Shown here: piece after piece, positions 28,264-39,005 of the stretch
Position numbering within the stretch: position 1 is the stretch's first letter
How the letters are laid out: each line of letters begins with the position of its first letter
Assembly (NCBI GenBank): GCA_963840445.1
Contig: CAWIZC010000032.1
Span: forward strand, 620,001-684,000
Direction of reading: 5' to 3'
Source of the DNA: AWTP1-13 sp963840445
GTDB lineage: Bacteria; Pseudomonadota; Alphaproteobacteria; Rhizobiales; Hyphomicrobiaceae
Length of the DNA stretch: 64,000 nt
The notes under the pieces: model-generated
Databases searched by the model: none
Told to the model about the DNA's origin: nothing
What the model saw: the letters and a program-made list of their open reading frames with translations, nothing else
Translations under genes and position numbers: made by a program

Positions 28264-29856
28264 CTAGTCCAGCCACACCCGCTCTAAATCCTGGCCGATC
28301 AGGTGGCTCGGCGACATCTCCCATCCCTTGACCCGCGCGTCCATGACCACGATTCGTTGCCACCACAGCAAAGGCACGTTGTAGGCTTCAGTCAGCATGC
28401 GCGCCTCAAAGTCTCGCAGGATGCGCGCGCGCTGCTTGGGGTCGGCGACGTCCTTCTGTTGCTCGAACAGGCGGTCGAGTTCGCGGTCGACATATTTGCC
28501 CTGGTTGGACGACAGGTCGGCCGACAGATAGCGCGCAAGCTGATAGGTCGGCTCATCCACGGAGTCCCCTTGAAACGATAGCGCGACTTCGTAGTTTCCC
28601 TCGTTCAGGGCAGTGTTGTAGAGCGCGTCATTGGCCTGCAAGTGCTCCGTCTCGACGCCAATCTGCCGCCACTGATCGATAACGTAAACGCCGCCACCGG
28701 TGAACAGGTTGGCAATTGTGCGATTGGTGAGTTTCACTTTCAGATTCGCCACTCCGGCTTCGGCCAGCAAGCGCCGCGCTTCGGCGCGGGAGCTTTCTAT
28801 ATCGCGCGAGAAGCCCGGCATTTTGGCCAGCTCATCGTCGCTGGCCGCAAGTGCGAAGCCCGGCCGCAGGTAGGCGCCGACGTAGCGCATGATGGTGGAG
28901 TTCGCCAGCGCGTCAGCTGCCTTCCAGCGATCGATGGCCAGCGAAAGCGCACGCCGCACGCGGGGATCGTCGAAGGGCTTTCTCTTGGTGTTGAAGGTCA
29001 CCAGCAGCGAGTTGAGCCAAGGGCCCTCCCGCACAGTGATCTTGTTGCCGAGCGCACTCACCAGTCGATCGCGATCCGGGACGGTCACACTGCGGAAATC
29101 GGCCAGGATCTGCCCGCCGTGCAGTGCGTTGATAAGAGCCGCACCTTGCACGAAGATCGCGTGAAAGCCGTCAAGGTAGGGCAAATCTGGTCTGAAGTAG
29201 TCCTTGAATCGCTCGCCCTTCCAATGCGAGCCGGCGACGTGCTCGACAAACTTGAACGGTCCTGTGCCAAGCACGTTGCGCGCCGGAAAGGTCGGATTGT
29301 CCTTCAGCTTGGCCGCGCTAAAGATGCAGTTGAAAGGATTGCCGAACGCGTAAAGCAGAGCCGGGTTCGGCCGCTTCAACCTGAACACGACTGTTAGCGG
29401 ATCGGGCGTGTCAATGGTGTCAATGTCGGCGACCAAGCCCTGGCGCACCGACGTCACGCCCTGCGGTGGATTGCGGATGCGGTCGTAGCTTGCTTTCACG
29501 TCCTCGGCCGAGAACGGTGAGCCATCGTGGAACTTCACGTTACTGCGAAGTTTGAACGCATAGGTTTTCGCGTCGTCCGCAACGGTCCAACTCTCCGCCA
29601 GGTCGCCAACCACGTTGGGATAGTTCTTGACGTCGATTCTAAGGAGATTTGAGTAATGCGGGGAGAGCAGGTGAATTATTGGAAACAGCGCCGACTGATG
29701 ACAGTCGTACGTCGGCAGGTCGCCGGAATTGATGCCGTAGACTAGCACACCGCCGCGCTTGGGTTGCTGGCTCATCGCGGCCCCATGGGTCAGCAGCAGC
29801 GCGCATAGGGCAACGCCGGCCAACCTAAGAACGGGGTTGATCACATCTCCCGGCAT
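28264..29856 (-). CDS. ABC transporter substrate-binding protein, family 5 (peptide/nickel type)
   Basis: A 530-residue periplasmic binding protein. From the ATG at 29856 (preceded by a purine-rich AGGGGGA) the protein starts with a secretory signal (LRLAGVALCALLLTHGAAMSQQ). Family motifs follow: DLAESWTVADDAKTYAFKLR, KFHDGSPFSAEDV, NVLGTGPFKFVEH and DPRVRRALSLAIDR. Such proteins bind oligopeptides, metals, or sugars and other solutes. No permease or ATPase genes are adjacent, so it is an orphan receptor within this window. It is divergent from another binding-protein gene. Confidence 0.9.
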   Translation of the reverse strand: MPGDVINPVLRLAGVALCALLLTHGAAMSQQPKRGGVLVYGINSGDLPTYDCHQSALFPIIHLLSPHYSNLLRIDVKNYPNVVGDLAESWTVADDAKTYAFKLRSNVKFHDGSPFSAEDVKASYDRIRNPPQGVTSVRQGLVADIDTIDTPDPLTVVFRLKRPNPALLYAFGNPFNCIFSAAKLKDNPTFPARNVLGTGPFKFVEHVAGSHWKGERFKDYFRPDLPYLDGFHAIFVQGAALINALHGGQILADFRSVTVPDRDRLVSALGNKITVREGPWLNSLLVTFNTKRKPFDDPRVRRALSLAIDRWKAADALANSTIMRYVGAYLRPGFALAASDDELAKMPGFSRDIESSRAEARRLLAEAGVANLKVKLTNRTIANLFTGGGVYVIDQWRQIGVETEHLQANDALYNTALNEGNYEVALSFQGDSVDEPTYQLARYLSADLSSNQGKYVDRELDRLFEQQKDVADPKQRARILRDFEARMLTEAYNVPLLWWQRIVVMDARVKGWEMSPSHLIGQDLERVWLD

Positions 29857-30299
29857 GGCGAATTTCCCCCTTTTTCCGTTTTCTGTTGCTGCACCGACGC
29901 ACAGCCGCTCAAGGGCCGCTTGGTCAGCTCGGTGCCGAACCAGAGACGTGGCTTTTATCGCACACCGGTAATTCGCGCAGATCGGTTGGCCGGACCCAAA
30001 CGGGTACGGCTGCCATCCCAACTACGCGGCACCCTATGCTGCCCCATCCTTTGGCCGCTCCTTTGTAAGCCGAGGAGCCTCTGCACAGCAACTCGGTGGG
30101 CCCCTTGTCGACGGCACTGCGTCGGGCGGTTGTGTTCTGGACACGACTGGCGCAACAGATCGAGCAGCGGGCGGCGCAGAGGTGTCCGGAACACGACCGG
30201 CACGAACGTCCGTTGTCGACGCTCTTCAAATAGGCGCCTATGCTGCACTTGCTGGCACCGTCCGCACCGACTTCAGGCGGTGGCTTCGAGGAGGGGGAG
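29857..30299. other. Divergent intergenic region between two binding-protein genes
   Basis: About 440 bp with no supported gene. It must hold the promoters of both receptors. No clear operator palindrome was recognised. Confidence 0.45.
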
Positions 30300-31287
30300 A
30301 TGTCGATACGACAACTCGCGATGGCGGGGACTGTTTGTTCTCCTCGGCGGACTTCCCGCGACAGCCCAGGAAACGACCAAGCTGCGGGTGAATGTGTTCG
30401 CCGGCATCCAGAACCTGGCAATCTTCGTCGCGCAGACCAAGGGCATATTCACGCGTTACGGCCTCGAGGTCGAATTGCAGTTCACGCCGAACTCGCCCGC
30501 TCAGCGAGAGGGGCTCACCAAGGGCGCTTTCGAGATCGCTCATGCCGGCGTGGATAACTCCGTTGCGCTGGCTGAGACTGGAGTTGGTGCGATAATTGTG
30601 ATGGGCGGCGACAGCAGCTTGCAGGAACTGTTTGCGCAGGCCGAGGTCAAATCGATTGCCGACCTGAGGGGCCGAACCGTCATCGTAGACGCTCCCAACA
30701 CAGCCTATGCCCTGATCGTCAAGAAGACCCTGTTGAAGGAGGGCCTGCAGGAGGGGCGCGACTACGTCATGAAGCCGACGGGGGGAACGGCGTCACGCTA
30801 TGGCCTCATGAAAGAGAGCAAAGAGAATGCTGCCAGCATGCTCAATCCGCCATTCTCGATCTCGGCAATTCGCGACGGCTTGCACAGCCTCGGAGCGGTC
30901 GTCAAACTCGTCGGCCCCTATCAGGGAACAGGCTGTTGGGTACTGCGCAGTTGGGCCGAAGCCAACACAAAGACGCTTGAGCGTTATCTCGCGGCCTATG
31001 TGGAGTCGCTCAGGTGGGCACTCAACACTGCCAACCGCGCCGAGTCGGCGGCACTGCTCGCTGATCGCCTAAAGATATCGTCCGACATCGCTGCGGCCAC
31101 ATACGATGTCGCCTCCGATCCGGTGAACGGCCTGGCTCCCGACGGGCGCTTTGACATGGATGGCTTTCGCAATGTACTGGCGCTGCGCGCCGAGTTGCAG
31201 GGAGCGTGGGGCGGCACGCCGCCGCTACCCGAAAAATATGTCGACCTTTCCTATTACCAAAGGGCACTCACCACCATCGGCCGGTAG
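30300..31287 (+). CDS. NMT1/SsuA-type ABC substrate-binding protein (one apparent +1 frameshift)
   Basis: The ATG at 30300 follows a strong GAGGGGGAG site and begins a signal peptide MSIRQLAMAG. One extra base at about 30325-30331 shifts the frame; the next frame continues LFVLLGGLPATAQETTKL, completing the signal peptide and cleavage site. The mature protein resembles NMT1/THI5-like receptors (AQTKGIFTRYGLEVELQF, AHAGVDNSVALAETG) that bind sulfonates, pyrimidines or aromatic acids. Corrected length is about 328 residues. No permease or ATPase is adjacent. Reading only the second frame would give a spurious long upstream start. Confidence 0.85.
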
Positions 31288-31569
31288 CTGTCTGATCGAC
31301 CGGCACCATCAGCAGGTATCCGCAGGCCGGTCCCACGCCATCGGATGATGGAGCGACCGCGCTGAAGGCCTGATCGTTCGCCGCACACGCACGACGAGCA
31401 TGCGCTATGCTCGTCCAGTTGGCGGTCTGGCCATCCGTGCAATGAGTTAACAGTGAACATCGCTTTTGGCCATCCGCCTTAAGCCAGTGGAGATGGCTGC
31501 CGGGCACTATGCAAACGTCGGAACGCGCCGATTTCCCACCGAAGCCGGCTCGCTGCTGCTGCGACATAC

Positions 31570-34338
31570 ATGCGACCCGGAAATCCCCTCGCAACTTGGC
31601 GACAATATCGCCACCTTCTCCCGCTTTTGCTCGCAGCTGCCGTCGGGTTTGGGCTCACGATGCTCGCCTGGCAGGCGACGCTGGCAAGGGAAAGCCGTCT
31701 CGCGGAAGTCGAGCTCTCCAGCCGTGCGAGAAGCCACGCTCTGATCTTGCAGAATGGCGTCGATGAATACATCAGCCGTATCGTTGCGGTTCGCGCCTTT
31801 TTCGAGGCCTCCGTCGACGTTGATCGCAGTGAGTTCAAGCTGTTTACGGACCAGCTCCTGCGCGACCACACGGCGATCCTGCGCGTGACTTGGCTGCCGC
31901 GCGTGACCCAAGACGCCCGCGCGGCACACGAAGCGCGGGGCAAGGCTGAAGGCCTCCCGGACTACCAAATTCATGACTTTGCATCGCGCACAACCTCGCC
32001 AGTGCGGGAGGAATATTTTCCCGTCTTCTACTCGACCGGCATTGAGCCCAGTTCGGGGCTCTACGGCCTGGACGTTGGATCGGAACCAAACCGTAGGGCG
32101 ACTCTGCAGCGCGCGGCCGATACCGGTGGAACGACAACATCGCCGCGCATCAACCTGGACACGGCAACCGGCAATCGGAACGGATTCTTCGTATTGCTGC
32201 CCGTCTATCGTCGCGGAGATACCCTCGTCGAACCTCCGAACGCCAAGCCCCAAGACCTGTTAGGCTTTGTGAATGCGGTCTTCCAAATCGATGTGATGAT
32301 AAAGACCATTCTGGAGAAGGCCGCAGCACCCGCTGGTCTGGATCTCTACGTATTTCAGGGTTCGGCTCCAGGTGAGGAACTGCTGTACTTCCACTCCGCC
32401 CGCGCCCGTGACGCTCCGCAAGTGCCGCTGGACGAAGCGACGCTACGCGCCGCTTCGCATTGGAGGTCCGACCTTCGAGTTGGCGACCGGAATTGGTCGT
32501 TAGTCGCAGCGCCAGTTTCTGAGAACGCTCTGGTTGATTACACGAGAGCCCAGATCGTGCTGATCAGCGGCCTCTTTCTGACCGGACTGTTGCTGGCCCA
32601 CATGTGGGGATCCGCCCGCCACGCACGACGGCTGGAGGTCGCAAATGACGACCTCACCAAGGCACGCGCAGACCTGGAGGTGCAAAACACGCGGTTCCAG
32701 GCAGCTCTCAGCAACATGTCGCAGGGCCTCGTACTGTTCGACAGTGATCGACGAGTCGTCATCTGCAACAAACGCTATATGGAGATCTATGGACTGACGC
32801 CAGATCAGGTCAAACCAGGCACGCCCGTGCGCGACCTGATAGAGCATCGCCTATCGCTTGGGCTCAAAACCGGATCTCCGAACGGTGAATATGTGCGCCA
32901 GCGGATTGAAGGACCTGTCGTTCCTGCCAACGCCTTCCATGAATTTGCCGATGGCCGAACCATCGCATACGCCATACGCCCCATGCCGGATGGCGGCGGC
33001 GTCGCGACCCATGAGGACGTGACCGAACAGCGACGTACCGAGGCCCGCATCCGCCACATGGCGCATCATGACGCTCTGACCGATCTGCCAAATCGCACAC
33101 TTCTGCGCCAGCGTTTGGAGGAGGCGCTCGAGACTGGTGAGTCAGTGGTGGCGCTTTGGCTTGATCTTGACCGCTTCAAGGAGGTCAACGACACGCTGGG
33201 ACATGCTATCGGTGATGGCTTGCTAAAGGCCGTGGCAACTCGCTTGAAGAGTTGTGTCCGCGATGGGGACACGGTTGCGCGGCTCGGTGGCGACGAATTT
33301 GCCGTCATACAGGCCGGCGCAGAGCAGCCACTCGATGCCACATCGCTGGCTTCGCGCATTATCGAGACGCTGAGTTCTCCCTACCGGGTAGGTGATCATC
33401 AGATCATCATCGGGGCGAGTGTGGGGATAGCCGTTTCGCCAGACGACGGTCTGAATGCCATTGACCTGCTCAGGAGTGCCGATCTCGCCCTGTACCGGGC
33501 CAAGAGCGACGGCAGGGGTACATATAGGTTCTTTGAGCCCGGCATGGATGCAAGAATGCATGCGCGCCGCACGCTCGAACTCGACCTTCGCAGCGCACTG
33601 GCCGAAGGCGCCTTTGAGCTGCACTATCAGCCGATCGTCAACATCGATTCACGCATGGTCACGGGGCTGGAGGCATTGCTGCGGTGGAACCACCCGCAAC
33701 GCGGTTGGGTGCCACCCAGCGAGTTTGTGGCTCTGGCGGAGGCGACTGGCCTCATCTGTGCGATCGGGCAATGGGTGCTCTTCAAGGCATGTCGCGAAGC
33801 GACCAAGTGGCCCAAGCATCTGCGTGTTGCGGTAAATCTTTCGCCTCTTCAGTTCAAGCAGGAAGGCCTAACCGACCTTGTGTCCGAAGCCCTGTCGTCT
33901 GCTGGGTTGTCGGCCACGCGCCTAGAGCTTGAGATCACGGAGTCCGTCCTTTTGGAGAACACGGAACAGACGCTGGCCGCCCTGCGGCGTCTGCGCGCGC
34001 TTGGCGTGCGCATCGCCATGGACGATTTCGGCACCGGCTATTCGAGCCTGAGCAACCTGCGCAGCTTTGCCTTCGACAACATCAAAGTAGATCAGTCGTT
34101 CATACAAGGCCTGGGCGTCCATGATCAGTGCGCCGCGATCGTGCAAGCTATCGCCAACCTGGGCGTCGTTCTGGAAGCGACAACAACGGCCGAAGGGGTC
34201 GAAACCGCCGAGCAACTTGCCTGGGTTCGCGCCTTCGGCATCGTTGATGTCCAAGGCTTCTTTCTGTCACCGCCAGTTCCGGCGGCTGAAGTGAGAGAGA
34301 CGATCCTTCGTCTTGAGCAGTCCCAAAACGCCGCGTAG
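31570..34338 (+). CDS. CHASE-PAS-GGDEF-EAL cyclic-di-GMP signalling protein
   Basis: A 922-residue bifunctional c-di-GMP protein. An N-terminal membrane helix (residues 15-33) is followed by a periplasmic CHASE sensor (NGVDEYISRIVAVRAFFEAS), a second membrane helix near residue 330, a PAS-like region (FQAALSNMSQGLVLFD), a diguanylate cyclase domain with an intact RLGGDEFAV, and an EAL phosphodiesterase domain with EALLRW, ITESVLLE, DDFGTGYSSL and the KVDQSFI segment. Both active sites look complete, so net activity cannot be predicted. It is monocistronic. The start is ATG 31570; the codon choice matches its neighbours. Confidence 0.93.
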   Translation: MRPGNPLATWRQYRHLLPLLLAAAVGFGLTMLAWQATLARESRLAEVELSSRARSHALILQNGVDEYISRIVAVRAFFEASVDVDRSEFKLFTDQLLRDHTAILRVTWLPRVTQDARAAHEARGKAEGLPDYQIHDFASRTTSPVREEYFPVFYSTGIEPSSGLYGLDVGSEPNRRATLQRAADTGGTTTSPRINLDTATGNRNGFFVLLPVYRRGDTLVEPPNAKPQDLLGFVNAVFQIDVMIKTILEKAAAPAGLDLYVFQGSAPGEELLYFHSARARDAPQVPLDEATLRAASHWRSDLRVGDRNWSLVAAPVSENALVDYTRAQIVLISGLFLTGLLLAHMWGSARHARRLEVANDDLTKARADLEVQNTRFQAALSNMSQGLVLFDSDRRVVICNKRYMEIYGLTPDQVKPGTPVRDLIEHRLSLGLKTGSPNGEYVRQRIEGPVVPANAFHEFADGRTIAYAIRPMPDGGGVATHEDVTEQRRTEARIRHMAHHDALTDLPNRTLLRQRLEEALETGESVVALWLDLDRFKEVNDTLGHAIGDGLLKAVATRLKSCVRDGDTVARLGGDEFAVIQAGAEQPLDATSLASRIIETLSSPYRVGDHQIIIGASVGIAVSPDDGLNAIDLLRSADLALYRAKSDGRGTYRFFEPGMDARMHARRTLELDLRSALAEGAFELHYQPIVNIDSRMVTGLEALLRWNHPQRGWVPPSEFVALAEATGLICAIGQWVLFKACREATKWPKHLRVAVNLSPLQFKQEGLTDLVSEALSSAGLSATRLELEITESVLLENTEQTLAALRRLRALGVRIAMDDFGTGYSSLSNLRSFAFDNIKVDQSFIQGLGVHDQCAAIVQAIANLGVVLEATTTAEGVETAEQLAWVRAFGIVDVQGFFLSPPVPAAEVRETILRLEQSQNAA

Positions 34339-34458
34339 CCCAACAGCGGGCATGCCACACTGTAGGCATCATGCACTTTCGCCGGCGACCTATGTCGCCA
34401 GCGCTTCCTACCTACACCCATCTCGATGCCCCCGACAGCAGCCTCGCAGCTGCGCCAT

Positions 34459-35283
34459 TTAATTCGCAGATGCGGGAAATGTCGGAAGCTTGCCGACGTC
34501 GCGCAGGTCATGCTGGATGATGACGGTTGCCTTGAGATTGGCTGCGATCTGTTTCAGGCGCTCGATCGATGCCTGCGACTGGGAGCGATCGCTGTTGAAG
34601 GCCGGCACGCCGCCTGCATCATAGTTCTCGTGGAAGTGCGCTGCGTCGCCGCTCAGGATCACGGTCCCCATCTGCGCCAGCTTGACCATCAGGCTGTGAT
34701 GGCCAGGGGTGTGCCCCGGCGTGTTCAGCATGATCACCGTGCCATCGCCGAACACGTCCTTGTCCGCGGCCACCGGCTCGACCTTGCCACCACCGCTGAT
34801 CCAGTTCGAGACGAGATCTGGGTTCACCCCCATCGGCGGCTTGGCACTGGTCAAGCCATCCCAATCGCCTTTGCCGATCAGCAGCGTCGCTTTCGGAAAG
34901 GCGTTTGCCTGGCCGATGTGGTCACCGTGGTAGTGGCTGATGCCGACGAACTTCACCTGGTCGGGACTTACTTTGAGCTGCGCGAGCAAGTCTGCCGCGG
35001 CGATCTTGGGAGCGACGGCGCCGGCTGTGGTCGCCTGGCCCGTGTCCCACATCATGTAGTCGTCGCCGTGCTTGATCAGATAGCAGCTGTAGACAAATTG
35101 CAGTTTCAGCTTTGGGAAAGCGTAGGTGTCCGAGAAGCGCGTATTGACGTCGACCGGCGCGATCGGTGTGCCGCCTTCCAGGCGGGTGAGCGTCACCTCG
35201 GGGGGCGCCTGCGCCAAAGCCGTGCTGCCGGCCAGCGCGCTCGCGCCGATGCTCAACGCCAGAACCAGTAGATGCCGTTGCAT
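34459..35283 (-). CDS. Secreted metallo-beta-lactamase-fold hydrolase (AHL lactonase-like)
   Basis: A 274-residue protein. The ATG at 35283 follows GGAGG and opens a signal peptide (LLVLALSIGASALAGSTALAQA), so it is exported. The zinc site HxHxDH appears as SHYHGDHIGQ, with further ligands in TPGHTPGHH, SGDAAHFHENY and the terminal IIQHD. The overall pattern resembles N-acyl homoserine lactonases and related quorum-quenching enzymes, but many other lactonases and hydrolases share it. It is convergent with the c-di-GMP gene. Confidence 0.85.
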   Translation of the reverse strand: MQRHLLVLALSIGASALAGSTALAQAPPEVTLTRLEGGTPIAPVDVNTRFSDTYAFPKLKLQFVYSCYLIKHGDDYMMWDTGQATTAGAVAPKIAAADLLAQLKVSPDQVKFVGISHYHGDHIGQANAFPKATLLIGKGDWDGLTSAKPPMGVNPDLVSNWISGGGKVEPVAADKDVFGDGTVIMLNTPGHTPGHHSLMVKLAQMGTVILSGDAAHFHENYDAGGVPAFNSDRSQSQASIERLKQIAANLKATVIIQHDLRDVGKLPTFPASAN

Positions 35284-35744
35284 TACGCTTTTCCTCCACC
35301 TGACCTTCTGGAAAGACCTGCTGCATCCCCGCCCATTGAGCCGGGCGTCCAGCCCCAACGTCATCACGCCGAGTACCGTCCCCCGTTGCAGTAAGCCCAA
35401 CAGACTAGAGCATCACCTTCCGGCGGCAAGTCACGCTCCCGTGCCCTCGTTTGCCGACCCGCTCTCGTGGCACCATTGGCGTTCCACGAACATGGCCGAC
35501 GCATTCGCTGTACGCGCGACAACCGCGGGTCCACGCTGTCGCCGATTGGCCGGGGCGGGAATAGCCCATCCAGCAAACTGGGCGCCGTTCGTGTCGGTTG
35601 GCGAGTGCGCGCCAAGCGCGACCTACGCCCACTGCAATATTTTCGGTTGGATCACCCACGCCAGAAAATCATCTCCCGGCATGGCGTGTGGGACGATACC
35701 GCGATCGACATCAACCTAGCCTTTGACCGACCTATTTGGCGCTC
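35284..35744. other. Intergenic region, no supported gene
   Basis: Only short open frames of biased composition are present. It precedes a possible IS3 remnant and the autotransporter gene. Confidence 0.4.
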
Positions 35745-35815
35745 TTATCGACGAGGTCTGCAACAGCAACGGTTCCATTCCGCTCTAGGATATCGGAACT
35801 CCGTTGTTTGAGAAT
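35745..35815 (+). pseudogene. Possible tail of an IS3-family transposase
   Basis: The frame reads QQQRFHSALGYRNSVV then a stop at 35809-35811, with FE in the next frame. IS3-family transposases typically end YNxxRxHSALGYxSPxxFE. Only about 16 residues match and no inverted repeats or upstream DDE domain were found, so this is a tentative scar. Confidence 0.35.
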
Positions 35816-36046
35816 GGCCGCAACCTGCCGCATCTTCCAAGCTGTGGTGATGCTTGGTTTCATCCGTCCGCAGCAATTCTTTTCGTCGTCACGCGTCCTG
35901 CGCAGCAACGCTTTGACACAAGGCTGATTGGCCAACATAAGCGCTCAAGGATATTGCGAGACTACTGCAGGCGTCGTTGTTCTGCTTGCGCCATCGTGTG
36001 CTGTGGAGCGACCGGCTTGACCTTCAGCCCATGTAGTCCGCGCAAG

Positions 36047-38966
36047 GTGCCTCGCCACCTCCCCATCCAATCTTGGCGCACGGCGCTCGCAACCGGCGTC
36101 GCCAGCGCAGCTCTCTGTGCCTATGGCGTCCGTCCCGTGCGCGCGCAGACCGTGCCGCCAGCCCCGCCCTGCAATCAGATCAGCGGCATCACAGGTGCAA
36201 TCGTCACCTGCTCCGGCAATGTGTCGAGCGGGGTGAGCCTGCCCAACGGTTCAGGCCCGTTCGAGGTGCTGAACATCGGCAACCTCACGACCAATATCGC
36301 GCCAGCTTCGGGCGTGACCGGGGTCGAATTCACCAGCAACGGCAACGTCACACTGAATGTCGATCCCAGGCCGTTCGGCATCATCACCACGGATGCGAAT
36401 GGCATATTTGCCTCTTCGAATGGTGGGTTCGTCACGATCACGTCGACGGCCGACATCACGACCTTCGGCAGTGGCAGCACCGGCATTCAAGGCTCGGTGC
36501 AGTCGGGCGCGGTGACGATCACGTCCAGCGGCAAGATCTCGACCAGCGGCAACAACGCCTTCGGTATCGCTGCGGGCAGCGTCTATGGGCCGGTAACCAT
36601 CACCTCGACCGGTGATATCACGACCCGCGGTACCTTTGCCGCTGGCATCAATGCCGGCAGCATAGGTCATTTCGGCACTACGGACGGGGCCATCACGATC
36701 AACTCGTTCGGCAATATCACGACATCCGGCATCGACGCTCTCGGCATCAATGCCTCCAGCGTCTATGGGCCCATCACGATCAATTCGTTCGGTAGCGTGT
36801 CCGTGTTCGGGACTGCCTCCGTGGGCATCAACGCGCAGACCCAGGGCGACGTCACCATCACCTCTGCCGGTAGCATAACGTCCGGTCCTGACAGCTCGGT
36901 CGCCATCTTGGCGCTGTCCCAGGCGGGCAATGTCACGATTATCAGCACGGGAGACATCGCAACCGCCGGAAACACCGCGCTTGGAATCTATGGCCGGGCG
37001 GGGGCGAGAGTTTCGGTGTTCTCCGGCGGTCGCATCCAGACGCGCGGAGACAATTCACCGGCCATTGTTGCAATGGGCTATGCCGGCGTGGCCATCGCCA
37101 ATACTGGCAGCATCAGTACGACGGGTGCCGGCTCCGACGGCATTTTTGCAGTCAGCCCGGCTGGCTCGGTGCAGATCATCTCGACCGGCGACATATCTGG
37201 CGACGGGCGTGGACTCGGCTGCCATCCGCGCCGGGGGCTACACCGGTAACCTGGTGATCAATACCGGCACGCTGGTCGGCGGAACGTCGTGTGTCTGTGG
37301 GGGTGCCGGCGTTTTCATGTACAGCAACGGCGACAACGTCCTCGTAAACCGCGGATCGATATCGGCCCTGTCAGGACTGGCGATCTATTCTGCGACTTTG
37401 GGCGGCACCAATACGGTCCACAATTTCGGCATCATCACGGGCGACGTCACTCTCGATGGGCCGAGCGTGTTCAACAACCACTTCGGCGCGCTGTTCAACT
37501 CCGGTCAGCTCGTGCAGGCCGGCGTGGTTACGAACGAGGGCACGATCGCGCCAGGAGGCCGGGGCTTCATCACCCAGACGCTGCTCAGCGACCAGTTCGT
37601 GCAGACGAGGACCGGCACCTTCGCCGTGGATATCAACGGACAGGGCTCGTCTGACCAGATCGCCGTCTCCGACACCGCGCAGCTCGCCGGCAAGGTGGCT
37701 GTGAACGTTCTCTCTCTGCCGGCTCCCGGGCCGATGCGCTACGTGATCCTCACCGCCCCTGGCGGCGTCACCGACAACGGCCTCGGCCTGGCAACCAGCC
37801 CGGCACTGCACGCCGCGCTCTTGTTTCCCGACCCCAACACCGTGGAACTCGGCATTGCCGTCGATTTCACGGCGAGCGGTCTCAACCGCAACCAGACGTC
37901 GGTCTCGAACAATCTCAACTCGGCCTTCGCCGCTGGGGGCGGTGGCCTGAGCCCTGTGCTGCTCGGGCTGCTCAATACCGATAGTCTCCAAGCCTACAAG
38001 GCCGGGCTTGATCAGCTGCTGCCTGCCATCTACCTGGACAGCCAGATCGCCGCGTTGCAGGCCAACCTTGCCTTTTCCAATGCTCTGCTGAGCTGCCGCG
38101 TAGCCGGTACCGACACCGCCTCCATCATTCGCGAGGGGCAGTGCTTGTGGGCCGGTGCCGCCGCGCGTTTCCTCGACAGCAACACCACGTTTCAGAACAT
38201 CGGCTTCAACGAGAATGCAGGCATGTTCGCGGCCGGCGCGCAGGTTGCGCTCGATCAGGTGTGGCGGTTGGGCCTTGCCGTCGGCTATCAATCGAGCACG
38301 CTCGAAACGTCGACCGGTGCCAAAAGCGATGGCAAGCAGGCGCAAGCCGGCGTAGCTCTCAAGTACAATCCGGGGCCGCTGCTGCTGGCAGGTGCGCTGA
38401 CCACTGGCCGCGCCTGGAACGACACACGGCGGCCCATGGCATTCGGCGGCTTCGCTGCGGTCGCTGAAGGAGATCAGAACTTCGACATTCTCTCGAGCTC
38501 CCTGCGCGCCGCCTATGTGTTCGGCACGCCGAGCCTCTATTTCAAGCCGGTGCTCGATGCGAGCGTGACGCGCATCGGTGCCGGCGACATGCAGGAATCG
38601 GGTGGTGGAGGTGCAGCCCTTGTCGTGCAAGGCTCCACGCAGACCGTATCTGCGGTGTCGCCGACGCTCGAGATCGGCACGCAATGGTGGATAGGCAGCG
38701 GCATGCTTGTCCGGGCGTTCGCCCGCGGCGGCGCCAGTTGGTACGGCGGCGCCGACCTCAAGCTTGCCGCTTCGTTCTCGGCAGCACCTGATGGTGTGGC
38801 CCCATTCACCACACTCGGGCACCTGGACGATGTGATGGGAGTGCTGGGTGCCGGCCTCGATGTCATCAGCGGCAACGATACTGCGCTGCGCATCACCTAC
38901 GACGGACAGATCGGCCAGACGCAGCAGCTGCACGGCTTCGGCCTAAAAGGCAGTATCAAGTTTTGA
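36047..38966 (+). CDS. Autotransporter (type V secretion), AIDA-like passenger (one apparent +1 frameshift)
   Basis: A large surface protein of about 972 residues after removing one base near 37204-37209 (GACGGGCGTGG for GACGGCGTGG). A signal region (WRTALATGVASAALCAYGVRPVRAQ) precedes a passenger built from imperfect repeats of a beta-helix type, such as ITSTGDITT and GSITS...GI. A linker (VAVNVLSLPAPGPMRYVILTAPGG) leads to a beta-barrel translocator with NAGMFAAGAQVALDQVWRLGLAVGYQ and a terminal aromatic residue in GLKGSIKF. It likely mediates adhesion. The start is uncertain: GTG 36047 is proposed; the frame is open further upstream. Confidence 0.8.
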
Positions 38967-39005
38967 TGCGCCGGCACCTGACCTGCAAGCGAACGGGAAA
39001 ATGCG

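Noticed and set aside
37371..38933. A 520-codon minus-strand open frame opposite the autotransporter barrel
   Set aside because: Shadow frame with biased composition; the plus strand encodes a clear autotransporter translocator ending in phenylalanine.
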